Counted from the stretch's first letter, positions 1 to 8,257 are shown. The stretch is 64,000 nt of DNA from Bradyrhizobium sp. NDS-1 (GCF_032918005.1 NZ_CP136628.1:2961501-3025500), one strand, 5' to 3'. Notes: a model not told the origin generated them from the letters alone. Made by a program: numbers and translations.

Positions 1-140
1 CGCCTGTGCGCGCACACGCGGGGATGAACAATCCGAGTGAATGGACACATCTTCCGTTCACCATTGCCGCAACAGGCGCTTAGCCGGTTACCGACTGTCC
101 ACTTCTGTTGGTTGAAGTGCGGGTCCATAGGGGCCCGTGG

Positions 141-2540
141 ATGTACCAAGTTCTCTACTGTCTTACCGAAGAGCACGATTTGCGGCTCGTCGCGCTTGGC
201 GGCGCGGTGTGTCTGCTCGCCAGCGCGGCGGCGATCAGCCTGTTCCACCGGGCGCGCGCGACGCAGGGCACCGGGCGTCTGGCCTGGCTCGGCCTCGATG
301 CCGCCGTCAGCGGATGCGGCATCTGGGCGACGCATTTCATCGCGATGCTCGCCTACGGGCCCGGAGGCGCGGGCGCCTACAACATTCCGGTGACGATCCT
401 GTCGTTGATCTTCGCGATCTCCGTGACCTTCGTGGGGCTGAGCATCGCCGTATCGTCCTCGCGCGCCGTGTGGATCGTCCTCGGCGGCGCCATCGTCGGC
501 GCCGGTGTTGCGGCGATGCATTACACCGGCATGGCGGCGCTGGAGATGCCTGCGCGGGTGGACTGGATCGGAAGCACGGTCGCCGTCTCGGTGCTTTCAG
601 GAATCTTCTTTGCGGCACTTGCGCTGTTCGTGGCGGCGCGCCGCGACGACCTCGTCCACGCGCTGGCGGCGACGGCCCTGCTGACGGTCGCCATCGTCGC
701 GCATCATTTCACGGCCATGGGCGCGGTGCTGCTGACGCCGGATCCGACGCTCGCGATCGGCGGCCTGTCGATCCCGCCGGCCTCGCTGTCCTTCCTCACC
801 GCCAGCGCTGCGGTCGCGATCATTGCGATCGCGCTCGTGGCCGCGCTGCTCGACCGTCGTGCCAGGGGCCAATTGGGCGCCCAGCAAATGGTGTTGGATA
901 CGGCACTCGAGAACATGTCGCAGGGGCTCTGCATGTTCGACGCCGACGGCAAGATCATCCTGTTCAACGAGCGCTATGCGGCGATGCTTCGCCGCACCGA
1001 CATCGCGCTCACCGGCCGCCGGCTGGTCGACATCTTGCGGGACGAGCAGGCCAGGGGCCAGTGGCAGGGCGACGCGGACGAATTCTTCGCCCGCCTCGTC
1101 GCCGATGCGCGCGAGGGCCGCACCACGACCGACGTCGTCAGCCGGTTCGGCCGCTCCATCCGGGTGGTCAACCAGCCGATGCAGGGTGGCGGCTGGGTCG
1201 CGACCTTCGAGGACATCACCGAATGGCTGGAAGCGCAGGCCAAGATCTCGCACATGGCGCGCCATGACGCGCTGACCAGCCTGCCGAACCGCGTGCTGTT
1301 CCACGAGCAGCTCGAGCAGGGACTGCGCCGGACCAGGTCGGGCGATCAGCTCGCGGTGCTCTGTCTCGATCTCGATCGCTTCAAGGACATCAACGACTCG
1401 CTCGGCCATCCCATCGGCGATGCCCTGCTGAGGGAAGTCGGCCGCAGGCTGTCCCTCGCGGTCGGCGAAAGCGACACCGTGGCGCGGCTCGGCGGCGACG
1501 AGTTCGCCGTGGTCCAGATCGGACGCTCCGAGGAAGCCGCTGCGAGATCGCTTGCCGGCCGCCTCGTCGAGGTGATCTCGGCACCTTACGAGATCGACGA
1601 CCATCAGATCGTGATCGGCGTCTCGATCGGCATCTCGCTGTCGCCGCAGGACGGCAACAATCCCGACGAGCTATTGAAGAACGCCGACCTCGCGCTGTAC
1701 CGCGCCAAGGCCGACGGCCGCAGCACCTATCGCTTCTTCGAGACCGGCATGGACGCCCGCGCGCAGGCGCGTCGTCTCCTTGAAATGGATCTGCGCGCGG
1801 CGCTGCAGCGCGACGAATTCGAGGCTTATTATCAGCCGATCCGCGACGTCGCCAGCGGCCGCGTCGTCGCCTTCGAGGCGCTGCTGCGCTGGAACCATCC
1901 GCAGCGCGGCCTGATTGCTCCCATCGACTTCATTCCGCTGGCCGAGGAGACCGGACTGATCGTCCAGCTCGGCGAATTCGTGCTGCGCTCGGCCTGCATC
2001 GACGCGGCGACCTGGCCTGATGATGTCGACCTCGCCGTCAATTTGTCGCCGGTCCAGTTCAAGAATCCGAACCTGATCACATCCGTGATCGCGGCGCTGG
2101 CCGCCTCGGGACTGCCGGCGCGGCGCCTCGAGCTCGAGATCACCGAATCCGTGCTGCTGCAGAACAGCGAGGCGACGCTGACCACGCTGCACGAGCTGCG
2201 CGCCCTGGGCGTACGGATCTCGCTCGACGATTTCGGCACCGGTTATTCGTCGCTGAGCTATCTGCGCAGCTTCCCGTTCGACAAGATCAAGATCGACCGC
2301 TCCTTCGTGTCGGAGCTGACGACGCGCGAGGATTCCATGGCGATCATCCGCGCCGTGACGGGCCTTGGCCGCAGTCTCGGGATCGTCACCACCGCGGAAG
2401 GCGTCGAGAACGATGCGCAGCTCGAGCTGCTCCGGCGCGAGGGCTGCACCCAGGCGCAGGGCTATCTGTTCAGCAAGCCGCGGCCCGCTTCCGATGTGGC
2501 GATGATGCTGGACCGCCCGCGGCTGCGCGTGTCTGCCTGA
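141..2540 (+). CDS. MHYT-PAS-GGDEF-EAL c-di-GMP turnover membrane protein
   Basis: A protein of about 799 residues predicted to make and/or degrade cyclic di-GMP at the inner membrane. The N-terminal ~240 residues form a multi-helix MHYT sensor with repeated motifs (ATHFIAM, MHYTGMAA, AHHFTAMGA), usually taken as a metal- or gas-responsive module. A PAS-like segment follows (MSQGLCMFDADGKI, about residue 258). The cyclase domain has an intact GGDEF (ARLGGDEFAVVQ, about 450-460), and the phosphodiesterase domain an intact EAL (VAFEALLRWNHP). Both activities are therefore possible and the net direction cannot be read. I chose the ATG at 141 because the hydrophobic sensor begins right after it; an upstream in-frame start at 108 adds 11 non-membrane residues. 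It is transcribed towards a convergent small membrane protein. A c-di-GMP protein may influence motility, but it is 10 kb from the flagellar genes. Confidence 0.9.
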   Translation: MYQVLYCLTEEHDLRLVALGGAVCLLASAAAISLFHRARATQGTGRLAWLGLDAAVSGCGIWATHFIAMLAYGPGGAGAYNIPVTILSLIFAISVTFVGLSIAVSSSRAVWIVLGGAIVGAGVAAMHYTGMAALEMPARVDWIGSTVAVSVLSGIFFAALALFVAARRDDLVHALAATALLTVAIVAHHFTAMGAVLLTPDPTLAIGGLSIPPASLSFLTASAAVAIIAIALVAALLDRRARGQLGAQQMVLDTALENMSQGLCMFDADGKIILFNERYAAMLRRTDIALTGRRLVDILRDEQARGQWQGDADEFFARLVADAREGRTTTDVVSRFGRSIRVVNQPMQGGGWVATFEDITEWLEAQAKISHMARHDALTSLPNRVLFHEQLEQGLRRTRSGDQLAVLCLDLDRFKDINDSLGHPIGDALLREVGRRLSLAVGESDTVARLGGDEFAVVQIGRSEEAAARSLAGRLVEVISAPYEIDDHQIVIGVSIGISLSPQDGNNPDELLKNADLALYRAKADGRSTYRFFETGMDARAQARRLLEMDLRAALQRDEFEAYYQPIRDVASGRVVAFEALLRWNHPQRGLIAPIDFIPLAEETGLIVQLGEFVLRSACIDAATWPDDVDLAVNLSPVQFKNPNLITSVIAALAASGLPARRLELEITESVLLQNSEATLTTLHELRALGVRISLDDFGTGYSSLSYLRSFPFDKIKIDRSFVSELTTREDSMAIIRAVTGLGRSLGIVTTAEGVENDAQLELLRREGCTQAQGYLFSKPRPASDVAMMLDRPRLRVSA

Positions 2541-2543
2541 TAT

Positions 2544-2978
2544 TCAGCCGCGGCGCAGCGCGAAATGGGCCCCGCAGAACGCCATCACGGCGCCGAGGCA
2601 TAGCGCGGCAAGTCCGGCCAGCACGCCCGAGACGGTCGGGATCGGGCTCGGTGCCGAAGCCGCCTGGCCCGCGCCAGCAAGCAGGAGCACGCCGACAGCG
2701 ATCAGGAATTGCCGCATCCGCTGCGGGATCTGGCCGGAGACGGCGCTCTGCATCAACGTCGCCGTGAAATAGCCGCCGGAGAAGCCGACGGTCGCGATCA
2801 GCCACCACGCGATCGCCGCGCCGGCGGGAATGAACTCATGCGAGTCGGAGCGCCAGAGCCCGCCGAGGTCGAGCCCGTAGCGCGCGCCCAGCATGTGCAC
2901 CGCGAGAGCGAGCAGCACGCCTGAGGTCATTGCGGCGCCGAGAATCAGGCGGCGCGGAAAAGAAATCGTCTCAGCCAT
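2544..2978 (-). CDS. Small multi-pass membrane protein, function unknown
   Basis: About 144 residues with four hydrophobic segments (LILGAAMTSGVLLALAVHML, AIAWWLIATVGFSGGYFTA, FLIAVGVLLLAGAG, VLAGLAALCLGAVMAFCGAHF), so probably an inner-membrane protein with four helices. I do not recognise a family. The start is placed at MAETISFPRR because translation from further upstream (to 3086) gives arginine- and proline-rich sequence that overlaps the divergent neighbour at 3052. It ends three bases after the convergent GGDEF/EAL gene stops. The divergent neighbour is also a small membrane protein, so the two may share a promoter region of about 70 bp. No cofactor or catalytic motif is visible. Confidence 0.6.
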   Translation of the reverse strand: MAETISFPRRLILGAAMTSGVLLALAVHMLGARYGLDLGGLWRSDSHEFIPAGAAIAWWLIATVGFSGGYFTATLMQSAVSGQIPQRMRQFLIAVGVLLLAGAGQAASAPSPIPTVSGVLAGLAALCLGAVMAFCGAHFALRRG

Positions 2979-3051
2979 GTCCCGCTTGTAGGATGGGCCA
3001 GGGCGGTCACGCAAGCGGGTCGCGGAGCGCGGGATTGGATTGATTGTGAGG

Positions 3052-3639
3052 ATGCAGGATTCGGGAGCCGAGGCGGCGTCGGTCACGAGCTACGCCTACA
3101 AGGCGTCGCTGATCGGCTCGGCGCATCGCTTCGAGCTGACGGAGGAGGGGCTTTCCTGGCACATCGGCGGCCGCGCCGCGCTGTGGCCCTATGCCGAGAT
3201 CGGCGCGATCCGGCTGTCGTTCCGCCCGGTCTCGATGCAGCAGCATCGCTTCCGCGCCGATGTCACCCACAGCAGTGGCCGCCGTATCACGATCCTGTCG
3301 ACGAGCTGGCAGACCGCGGCGCTGATGGCGCCGCAGGACAACGGCTTTCGCGCCTTCATCGTCGAATTGCATGCGCGCATGGCCAAGGCCGGCAGCCGCG
3401 CGGTGCTGACCGCCGGGCTTGGCCGTGCGGCCTATGCGGCAGTGCTGGCGTTGCTCGCAATGCTGACGGTGGCGATGGCCGGCCTGTTGATCCGTGCCCT
3501 CGTGATCGGCGAGTTCGCCGGCGTGCTGTTCATCCTCGGCTTTGCCGCGCTGTTCGCCTGGCAGGTCGGCGGCTTCGTGCGGCGCAACCAGCCGCAGAGC
3601 TACAGTTTCGATCAGGTGCCGAAGGCGCTGCTGCCTTGA
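3052..3639 (+). CDS. Two-helix membrane protein, function unknown
   Basis: About 195 residues. The N-terminal two thirds is a soluble beta-rich region (FELTEEGLSWHIGGRAALWPY, then IRLSFRPVSMQQ) resembling a PH-like or photosystem-assembly-like fold. Two closely spaced transmembrane helices follow (AAYAAVLALLAMLTVAMAGL and FAGVLFILGFAALFAW), then a short basic tail. Possible starts are TTG 3040, GTG 3046 and ATG 3052; I use the ATG. I do not assign a function. The arrangement is typical of small envelope proteins without enzymatic motifs. Confidence 0.6.
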   Translation: MQDSGAEAASVTSYAYKASLIGSAHRFELTEEGLSWHIGGRAALWPYAEIGAIRLSFRPVSMQQHRFRADVTHSSGRRITILSTSWQTAALMAPQDNGFRAFIVELHARMAKAGSRAVLTAGLGRAAYAAVLALLAMLTVAMAGLLIRALVIGEFAGVLFILGFAALFAWQVGGFVRRNQPQSYSFDQVPKALLP

Positions 3640-3701
3640 GTGCAATCGGCAGCAATCAAACGTGACTTCGCGTCGCGGCGCCGACGTCGCATCTTGCGTT
3701 C

Positions 3702-4301
3702 ATGTCAGTCGTGGACCGCAGCACCCGTCTGCCGACGGCAGATGAGATCGCCAGAATCAACCGCACCCATCTGATCGACACGCCGCTGCGGCCAGCCGAC
3801 CTGCTGTTCATGTTCGGCACCCGCGAAGATGTGGGCTTACGTGCCGGCACTGCCGTAAGGCTCTGGCGCGAGGGTCTATTCCGCTGGTCGATTGTCAGCG
3901 GCGGTATGACGCCGGGCTCGGAGCAAACCGAGTGCACGATCATCAAGTCGGCGATGATCGCGGCGGGCATTCCGGCGGACGTTATCCTTGAGGAGCATCG
4001 CGCGATGAACACCGGCGAGAACGTGATCTTCTCGCTTCCGGTGATCGATGCGGCGCTCGGACTGCGGAACATCCGCAGCGTGATCTGCCTCGGCAACACC
4101 TGGACCGCGCGGCGTTACCCGATGACGCTGCAGAGGCATTGGCCGGAGGTCGAGAAGATGCTGCTCACTGTCGACAGCTTCGCGACGCCGCGTTCGCTCT
4201 GGCATACCGATGCCGAATTTCGCCGCCGCATGCTGCACGAATGGGACAAGATCGAGCCCTACAAAGCGAGTGGCTTCATCGCGGATTGGCCGGAGATCTG
4301 A
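3702..4301 (+). CDS. YdcF/SanA-like DUF218 family protein
   Basis: A 199-residue protein of the YdcF-like (DUF218, ElyC/SanA/YdcF) superfamily. The family's Rossmann-like core is visible: a strand ending DLLFMFGTR, the glycine-rich loop WSIVSGGMTPGSEQTE, the turn IIKSAMIAAGIPADVILEEH with the following NTGENV (family pattern E.A..T.EN), and VICLGNTWTARRYPMTLQ. Family members bind nucleotide-like ligands or act on envelope precursors, but most have no proven substrate. There is no signal peptide or membrane anchor, so this one is probably cytoplasmic like E. coli YdcF. It lies tail-to-tail with the MocR regulator, with about 1 bp between the stops. Confidence 0.75.
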   Translation: MSVVDRSTRLPTADEIARINRTHLIDTPLRPADLLFMFGTREDVGLRAGTAVRLWREGLFRWSIVSGGMTPGSEQTECTIIKSAMIAAGIPADVILEEHRAMNTGENVIFSLPVIDAALGLRNIRSVICLGNTWTARRYPMTLQRHWPEVEKMLLTVDSFATPRSLWHTDAEFRRRMLHEWDKIEPYKASGFIADWPEI

Positions 4302-4302
4302 G

Positions 4303-5646
4303 CTACTCCGTCGAGTCGAAATCCTCTTCCTTGGTGCCGAGCAGCGACACGATGGTGCGCAGGCCGGAATCGAGCTGCTCGAAGGTGGGTGGGGCGAGTG
4401 CGAGGCGCACCGCGTTCGGTGCGTGGCCGTGGGCGATGGCGAAGGTGGAGGACGGCGTCAGCGCGATGCCGCGCCTCGCCGCCGCCGCCACGAAGGTCTG
4501 CGAGCGCCAGTGCGGCGGCAGCGTCAGCCACAGATGGTAGGAGCGCGGGTCGGCGGCGAGCTGGTAGCCGGCCAGCAGCCGTGCAGCGGTCTGCTGGCGC
4601 CGGGCGGCATCGATCCGCTTCAGCCGCGTCAGCTCGGCGACGGTGCCGTCGGCCATCAGCCGCTGCCCGGATGCGAGCGCGTAGCCCGAGGCGATCCAGC
4701 CGCCGGTCCGCACCGCGCTCATCACGCTTTCGCGCAAGCGAGGCGGCGCCACGAGGATCCCGAGCGCAAGGCCCGGCGCGACCTTCTTGGACAGACTGTC
4801 GATCACGATACAGCGGTCCGGCCCGAGGGCGGCCAGCGGCGTGTCGTCGGCGAGGAAGCCGTAGACGGCGTCCTCGATGATGGTGAGGTCGAGCTTCTCG
4901 GCGACGCGTATGATGTCGGCGCGCCGCGTTGCGGTCATGGTGACGCCGAGGGGGTTCTGGATGATGGGCTGGAGATACAGCGCCGACAGATGCGCCTCGC
5001 GATGCGCCTTCTGGATGGCGTCGGGCCGCGCGCCATGCTCGTCCATGGGAATCGGGACCAGCGTCACGCCAAGCCGCGCGGCGATGCTCTTGACGTAAGG
5101 ATAGGTCAGCGCCTCGACGCCGCAGCGGCCGCCGGTCGGGACGAGTGCCGCGAGCGCGGCCGCGAGCGATTGCTTGCCGTTGGCGGTGAAGACGATCTGC
5201 TCGGCCTGCGGGGCGAAATCCTTCCGCGCGAGATAGGCGGCGGCGGCATTGCGCGCGCTCCTGGTGCCGGTACTGGTCGAGACGCGCAGCGCGGATTCAA
5301 GTGCGTCGACGCGCTCGAGGCCTGCAAGGCTCTTGGCGATCATCGCCCATTGCTGCGGCAGCAGCGGATAATTGACCTCGAAATCGATCCGCGCATCGCG
5401 CGGCTCGCTCAAGGCCTCGACCTCGCGCCTGATGTCGCCGGAGATGAACGTGCCGCGGCCGACTTCGCCGACGACGAGCCCACGGCGGAGCAACTCCGTA
5501 TAAACCCGGCTCGCGGTCGAGACCGCGATGCCACGGTCATAGGCAAAATTACGCTGCGGCGGCAGACGGTCGCCGGGCCTTAACGTGCCGTTAGCGATAT
5601 CGACGGCAATGGCATCGGCAAGCTTCACGTACTCGAACTTGGACAT
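4303..5646 (-). CDS. MocR-type (GntR-aminotransferase) transcriptional regulator
   Basis: A 447-residue MocR/PdxR-type regulator. It has an N-terminal GntR winged helix (about residues 1-75: LADAIAVDIANGTLRPGDRL, then TASRVYTELLRRGLVVGEVGRG) fused to a fold-type I aminotransferase-like domain. The PLP-binding region is recognisable: NPLGVTMTATRRADII, IIEDAVYGFL, and DSLSKKVAPGLALG with the Schiff-base lysine. These proteins use PLP or an amino-acid aldimine as effector and usually regulate a neighbouring gene. Here the divergent neighbour is the DUF1127 protein at 5831, and the intervening ~180 bp holds an inverted repeat (5673-5696) that could be its operator. The target metabolite cannot be read from the sequence. 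Confidence 0.85.
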   Translation of the reverse strand: MSKFEYVKLADAIAVDIANGTLRPGDRLPPQRNFAYDRGIAVSTASRVYTELLRRGLVVGEVGRGTFISGDIRREVEALSEPRDARIDFEVNYPLLPQQWAMIAKSLAGLERVDALESALRVSTSTGTRSARNAAAAYLARKDFAPQAEQIVFTANGKQSLAAALAALVPTGGRCGVEALTYPYVKSIAARLGVTLVPIPMDEHGARPDAIQKAHREAHLSALYLQPIIQNPLGVTMTATRRADIIRVAEKLDLTIIEDAVYGFLADDTPLAALGPDRCIVIDSLSKKVAPGLALGILVAPPRLRESVMSAVRTGGWIASGYALASGQRLMADGTVAELTRLKRIDAARRQQTAARLLAGYQLAADPRSYHLWLTLPPHWRSQTFVAAAARRGIALTPSSTFAIAHGHAPNAVRLALAPPTFEQLDSGLRTIVSLLGTKEEDFDSTE

Positions 5647-5672
5647 TATTGCACCGAGAGCAATGTTTTACT

Positions 5673-5696
5673 TGCTCCGAGCAGTGTACTGGAGCA
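5673..5696. promoter_or_regulatory. Inverted repeat, candidate MocR operator
   Basis: TGCTCC and GGAGCA arms separated by 12 bp lie about 25 bp upstream of the mocR start, between mocR and the divergent DUF1127 gene. MocR/PdxR regulators commonly bind paired repeats beside their own gene. Assignment to this regulator is inference from position. Confidence 0.35.
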
Positions 5697-5830
5697 TTTA
5701 AGTTCCATCAAGTTCCGCGATTGAGCCGAGGAGAGCGAGAGCAATCCGACGGCAATGAGGTGCAAGCGCTCGTAGCGTCTGCGCCAACGGCATCGGCTTC
5801 GCCGCGTGGGACGACTGCCGGAGAAGAAAA

Positions 5831-6067
5831 ATGACCCTGATCTCACAAACTGCCGGGCGGAGCATACGCCCATCCTCAGCGAGCGGATTTTTTGCAACGC
5901 TCGCCAGTGTTGTTTACGCGCTGTTCGATCGCCTGGAGCACCGCTCCGCCGTCAAGACCCTGAACGAACTCGACGACCGCGCCCTGCGCGACATCGGGAT
6001 TACGCGCAGCCAGATCGAGGACGCCGTCTACGGACAGGTCAAGACCGAGCTGACGCGATACCTGTGA
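5831..6067 (+). CDS. DUF1127 small protein
   Basis: A 78-residue protein whose C-terminal half is a clear DUF1127 (YjiS-like) segment: LNELDDRALRDIGITRSQIE. The N-terminal ~35 residues (SQTAGRSIRPSSASGFFATLAS) are variable. DUF1127 proteins are short, arginine-rich alphaproteobacterial proteins; some bind RNA or affect phosphate and nutrient responses, but most are unassigned. A purine-rich ribosome-binding region (GGAGAAGAAAA) lies just before the ATG. It is divergent from the MocR regulator, which makes it the most likely regulatory target of that protein. Confidence 0.8.
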   Translation: MTLISQTAGRSIRPSSASGFFATLASVVYALFDRLEHRSAVKTLNELDDRALRDIGITRSQIEDAVYGQVKTELTRYL

Positions 6068-6090
6068 GGCACGTGCGACGCTGATCCCTG

Positions 6091-6231
6091 CGTGTCCCGG
6101 AAGCGCCGCAACGCGCAAGCGTTGCTGCGCAGAGCCGGGACCCAGAAGGCCACGCACTCGCTGATGCATGGGCCCCGGCTTCTGCAGCGCATCGTCGAAA
6201 GGACGCTGCGCTGCGTCCGGGGCACGAGACC
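6091..6231. repeat. Palindromic intergenic repeat (GTCCCGG/GTCCGGGGCAC type)
   Basis: A roughly 140 bp element whose ends are loosely complementary (starts GTGTCCCGGAAGCGCCGC, ends GCGCTGCGTCCGGGGCAC) with internal complementary runs (CAGAGCCGGGACCCAGAAG against GGGCCCCGGCTTCTG). Short palindromes of this style occur in many Bradyrhizobium intergenic regions. No credible coding frame crosses it. Confidence 0.5.
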
Positions 6232-6252
6232 TTTGTTCAACGACACACATGG

Positions 6253-6760
6253 TTGATCATCCTCGCGGCGCATTTCGCCCGAGCTTTGCTTCGTCGCTTG
6301 CCCTCAATTGAAAGAGGGCGCAGGGAAGACCGGGTGCCGGCCGGGCACCCACGGTCCACTGTGCGAAGGGTAGAGCAAGACTCTGCACAGCGGCATACAG
6401 GTGAAGCCAAACAACCGGCCTTCCCTGCGCAGTGGTTTTACGGCTTATGTCGTACTCTCCCCGGGGAGCGTTGCACTATTGCCCCCGTCGCCTTGCGGAT
6501 GGCTGACGCGTACGTCCGGTTGGACGAGACACATCACCACAAGACTTGACGCACAGACCCCGGGCGTCAGGACCACACGATTTTGCCGTACGCTGATTAC
6601 ACCGGTCGTGTGCGCGACGCTCTCGCTCACGGTTGCCCGCCCTGCGAAGCTCTTCGCGCCGATGCAATCAGCGTCCACCGCCGCCCGGCCCGCTTCGTGA
6701 CGATCGCGATACGCCCCTCTTCCTTGGGCCAGGTTGCCGCGACACATACGCCCTTTCCGA
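6253..6760. repeat. Dispersed intergenic repeat of Bradyrhizobium type
   Basis: A non-coding stretch rich in short hairpins: GGTGCCGGCCGGGCACC near 6333, a CTCCCCGGGGAG palindrome near 6457, and GTCCGGTTGGAC near 6514. I recognise the general text (CTTCCCTGCGCAGTGG, ACCACACGATTTTGCCGTAC, CGTGACGATCGCGATACGCC) as a long repeat scattered through Bradyrhizobium genomes; this is from memory. In-window support is a related fragment at about 42522-42585 sharing the CAAG-CTTGACG, CCCCGG-CGTC and GGACCACACGA blocks. Short open frames inside are inconsistent between strands and are not called as genes. Confidence 0.5.
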
Positions 6761-7132
6761 ATTTCGGTAAAGTAGAATGTTTTTCGCGGCGTGCGTTGAC
6801 CTAGGGCTTGCGTGTTTTGCCCGTCGGGCAACGCAAGGGATTGTACTTTTTGCCGAGCGGAAGGAGCGCAATCCGGGGCGACGAGAAGCGTTCAGCTCAA
6901 CGCAAAAGGCGTCATGGTCAAAGCGGCTCTTTCAGCGACGCGCTGGGAGGCACTCAGCTTCACTCTTGATTGCGGGATGCAGTCCCGGCGAAAGGCTTTA
7001 CACAAGCAAACGCCGCCCGCTTGAAATACCGCGCAGGCGGCGCCTGATCAACTCGGGAGGGTGAGAGTAAAATCCCGATACCTGTTGGTCTCCACGCGGA
7101 GGCCGTAAGTTCAGCCTGTTGGAGATGAAGCC
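6761..7132. other. Intergenic stretch without a convincing gene
   Basis: About 370 bp with no frame showing domain-like composition or a good ribosome-binding site. One hairpin is visible near 6807-6838 (CTTGCGT and ACGCAAG arms around GCCCGTCGGGC). It may carry remnants of the upstream repeat or of a lost gene. Confidence 0.4.
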
Positions 7133-7333
7133 CTAAAGCGGCGCAAACAGTCCCGGTGAGGTCAGCCACTTGTTGACCTCTCCGGCCACATCGATCTGCC
7201 GGGCTTTGCTCAAAAGCTCCGTGCGGCGGATGCCAGCGGGCATCCCTTCGGCCTGCTGACGAAGGTTGAGTGCCTCTTGCGCCATGCGGTATTCGAATGT
7301 CGATGATGGTTCTGGGGATCGTCGAGCCGGCAT
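7133..7333 (-). CDS. Small hypothetical protein
   Basis: About 66 residues from MPARRSPEPSSTFEY to the C-terminal TSPGLFAPL. The sequence is helical and polar, with AQEALNLRQQAEGMPAGIRR followed by ELLSKARQIDVAGEVNKWL. It looks like a conserved orphan small protein of Bradyrhizobium rather than chance sequence, because the charge pattern fits an amphipathic helix pair. The frame stays open upstream to 7423, but those 30 residues are arginine- and serine-rich, so I start at 7333. Function unknown. Confidence 0.45.
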   Translation of the reverse strand: MPARRSPEPSSTFEYRMAQEALNLRQQAEGMPAGIRRTELLSKARQIDVAGEVNKWLTSPGLFAPL

Positions 7334-7473
7334 TTTGATGCTCCGCTTCGAGGTTGAGCGGGAGCGCAACTCGCGTCCACACCACCGATAAATGCTAAGG
7401 GCCGCTCGGCGGTAACGAGACAATGCGCCCTTATCTCCCGAATAGCGAGGGCTTTGTTCCGTTCGCGCAGGAA

Positions 7474-7698
7474 CTATCGGAAAACAGCCCAGGGCTCGCC
7501 GCTGGCTGGATTACTGGTCATCGCTCGAAGGGCGGTTTGAACGATCAACGCGAACAGTTCTGAATTCCATAGGCCCATCAAGCAGGCGCTGCTTTCTCTT
7601 CGATTGGTCGTTGGAACTGGCGGAACTGTCGGCCCTGTCATCCAGTACCGCACCGGCCAGATGAAGAGCACGCTTTCGTTGGCGGACCACTCGGCCAC
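7474..7698 (-). CDS. Hypothetical protein, possibly frameshifted at its N-terminus
   Basis: A 74-residue frame beginning with GTG (AEWSANESVLFIWPVRYWMTG) and ending SNPASGEPWAVFR. Its composition is protein-like, with tryptophans and a hydrophobic C-terminal helix (LWNSELFALIVQTALRAM). A better start codon and ribosome-binding site (GGAAGG) lie upstream near 7720 in another frame that begins MTKETAK. Losing one G in the run AAAGGTGG would join MTKETAK to AEWSANE. This may be a decayed gene or may use the weak GTG. Function unknown. Confidence 0.3.
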   Translation of the reverse strand: MAEWSANESVLFIWPVRYWMTGPTVPPVPTTNRRESSACLMGLWNSELFALIVQTALRAMTSNPASGEPWAVFR

Positions 7699-7720
7699 CT
7701 TTCGCAGTTTCTTTCGTCAT

Positions 7721-8257
7721 TCATCCGACCTTCCGAATTGGAGTGCGACGTTCGGCACACGTCCGAGGTCGGTGAAACCTCAGCAGCCGCGGCATATATT
7801 CTTCAGCTTCGCGGCAGTTCGGGCTTCTTCCGCAAGAAACGGGTCCTTGTAGCCTGACGATGGGTCGACGCCCGGTTTCGGCGGATTTGCTTGCTTCGGG
7901 GGAAATGCCGCATCGTAACAGGAGAGGCGCGCGCCGGTGCTTTCGATCGCTCGGCAGTTCGGCTCCGCGGCGAAAGCTGCCGGCGTGAAGGTGCCCAGTG
8001 CCGATGCCAGCAGAAGCGCCGCGGTCCTTGTTCGGGCCGTCTTCATGTTCGACACCCCATCGGTACTTGGCTCTATTCGCCCAAGTCGCAGGCTCGCCGG
8101 TCCAGGCCGGAAGAGCATCCCATTCGGACCAGCGCATCCTGCGCTCCTCGTCTCCGACCCTCACGAAGACAAAGGGAGCATCGTCCCGACCCGTCTTCGA
8201 ACCGACGAAAACCGCCGGAACGCCGTAGGCATCCCTGATGATTGCCGTGTTTGCCAT
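7721..8257 (-). CDS. Hypothetical protein; only the first ~65 residues look genuine
   Basis: Translation starts at ATG 8257 behind a strong ribosome-binding site (AGGAGGCGG). The first ~55 residues look like a real small domain (IIRDAYGVPAVFVGSKTGRD, then FVFVRVGDEERRMRWSEW). After about residue 68 the frame continues open but becomes arginine- and serine-rich, and it overlaps the secreted protein at 7780-8046 in another frame. The alternative frame stops at 8073 (reading ACDLGE then stop). The natural product is probably about 60-70 residues, with a small indel having extended the frame. Function unknown. Confidence 0.35.
   Translation of the reverse strand: MANTAIIRDAYGVPAVFVGSKTGRDDAPFVFVRVGDEERRMRWSEWDALPAWTGEPATWANRAKYRWGVEHEDGPNKDRGASAGIGTGHLHAGSFRRGAELPSDRKHRRAPLLLRCGISPEASKSAETGRRPIVRLQGPVSCGRSPNCREAEEYMPRLLRFHRPRTCAERRTPIRKVG
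7780..8046 (-). CDS. Small exported protein, function unknown
   Basis: An 88-residue protein with a convincing Sec signal peptide (MKTARTRTAALLLASALGTF, cleavage after AAFA). The short mature domain contains CRAIESTGARLSCYD, a proline-rich stretch, and a C-terminal LKNICRGC. The cysteine pairs suggest disulfides in the periplasm; CRGC is not a haem motif because no CxxCH follows. The C-x(n)-ARLxCYD pattern is common in small exported proteins of Bradyrhizobium. The gene lies wholly inside, and in a different frame from, the open extension of the gene starting at 8257. The signal peptide makes this frame the likelier one here. Confidence 0.6.
   Translation of the reverse strand: MKTARTRTAALLLASALGTFTPAAFAAEPNCRAIESTGARLSCYDAAFPPKQANPPKPGVDPSSGYKDPFLAEEARTAAKLKNICRGC

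Noticed and set aside
1..140. Possible gene start at the left edge
   Set aside because: Short frames here overlap the GGDEF/EAL gene in another phase and lack ribosome-binding sites.
4210..5583. 457-residue plus-strand frame across the MocR gene
   Set aside because: No domain; the MocR frame on the minus strand has intact HTH and PLP motifs.
5580..5594. TTAA-N7-TTAG, a CtrA-like sequence
   Set aside because: Lies inside the mocR coding sequence, not upstream of a gene, so it is treated as chance. It also shows that degenerate forms can occur at random.
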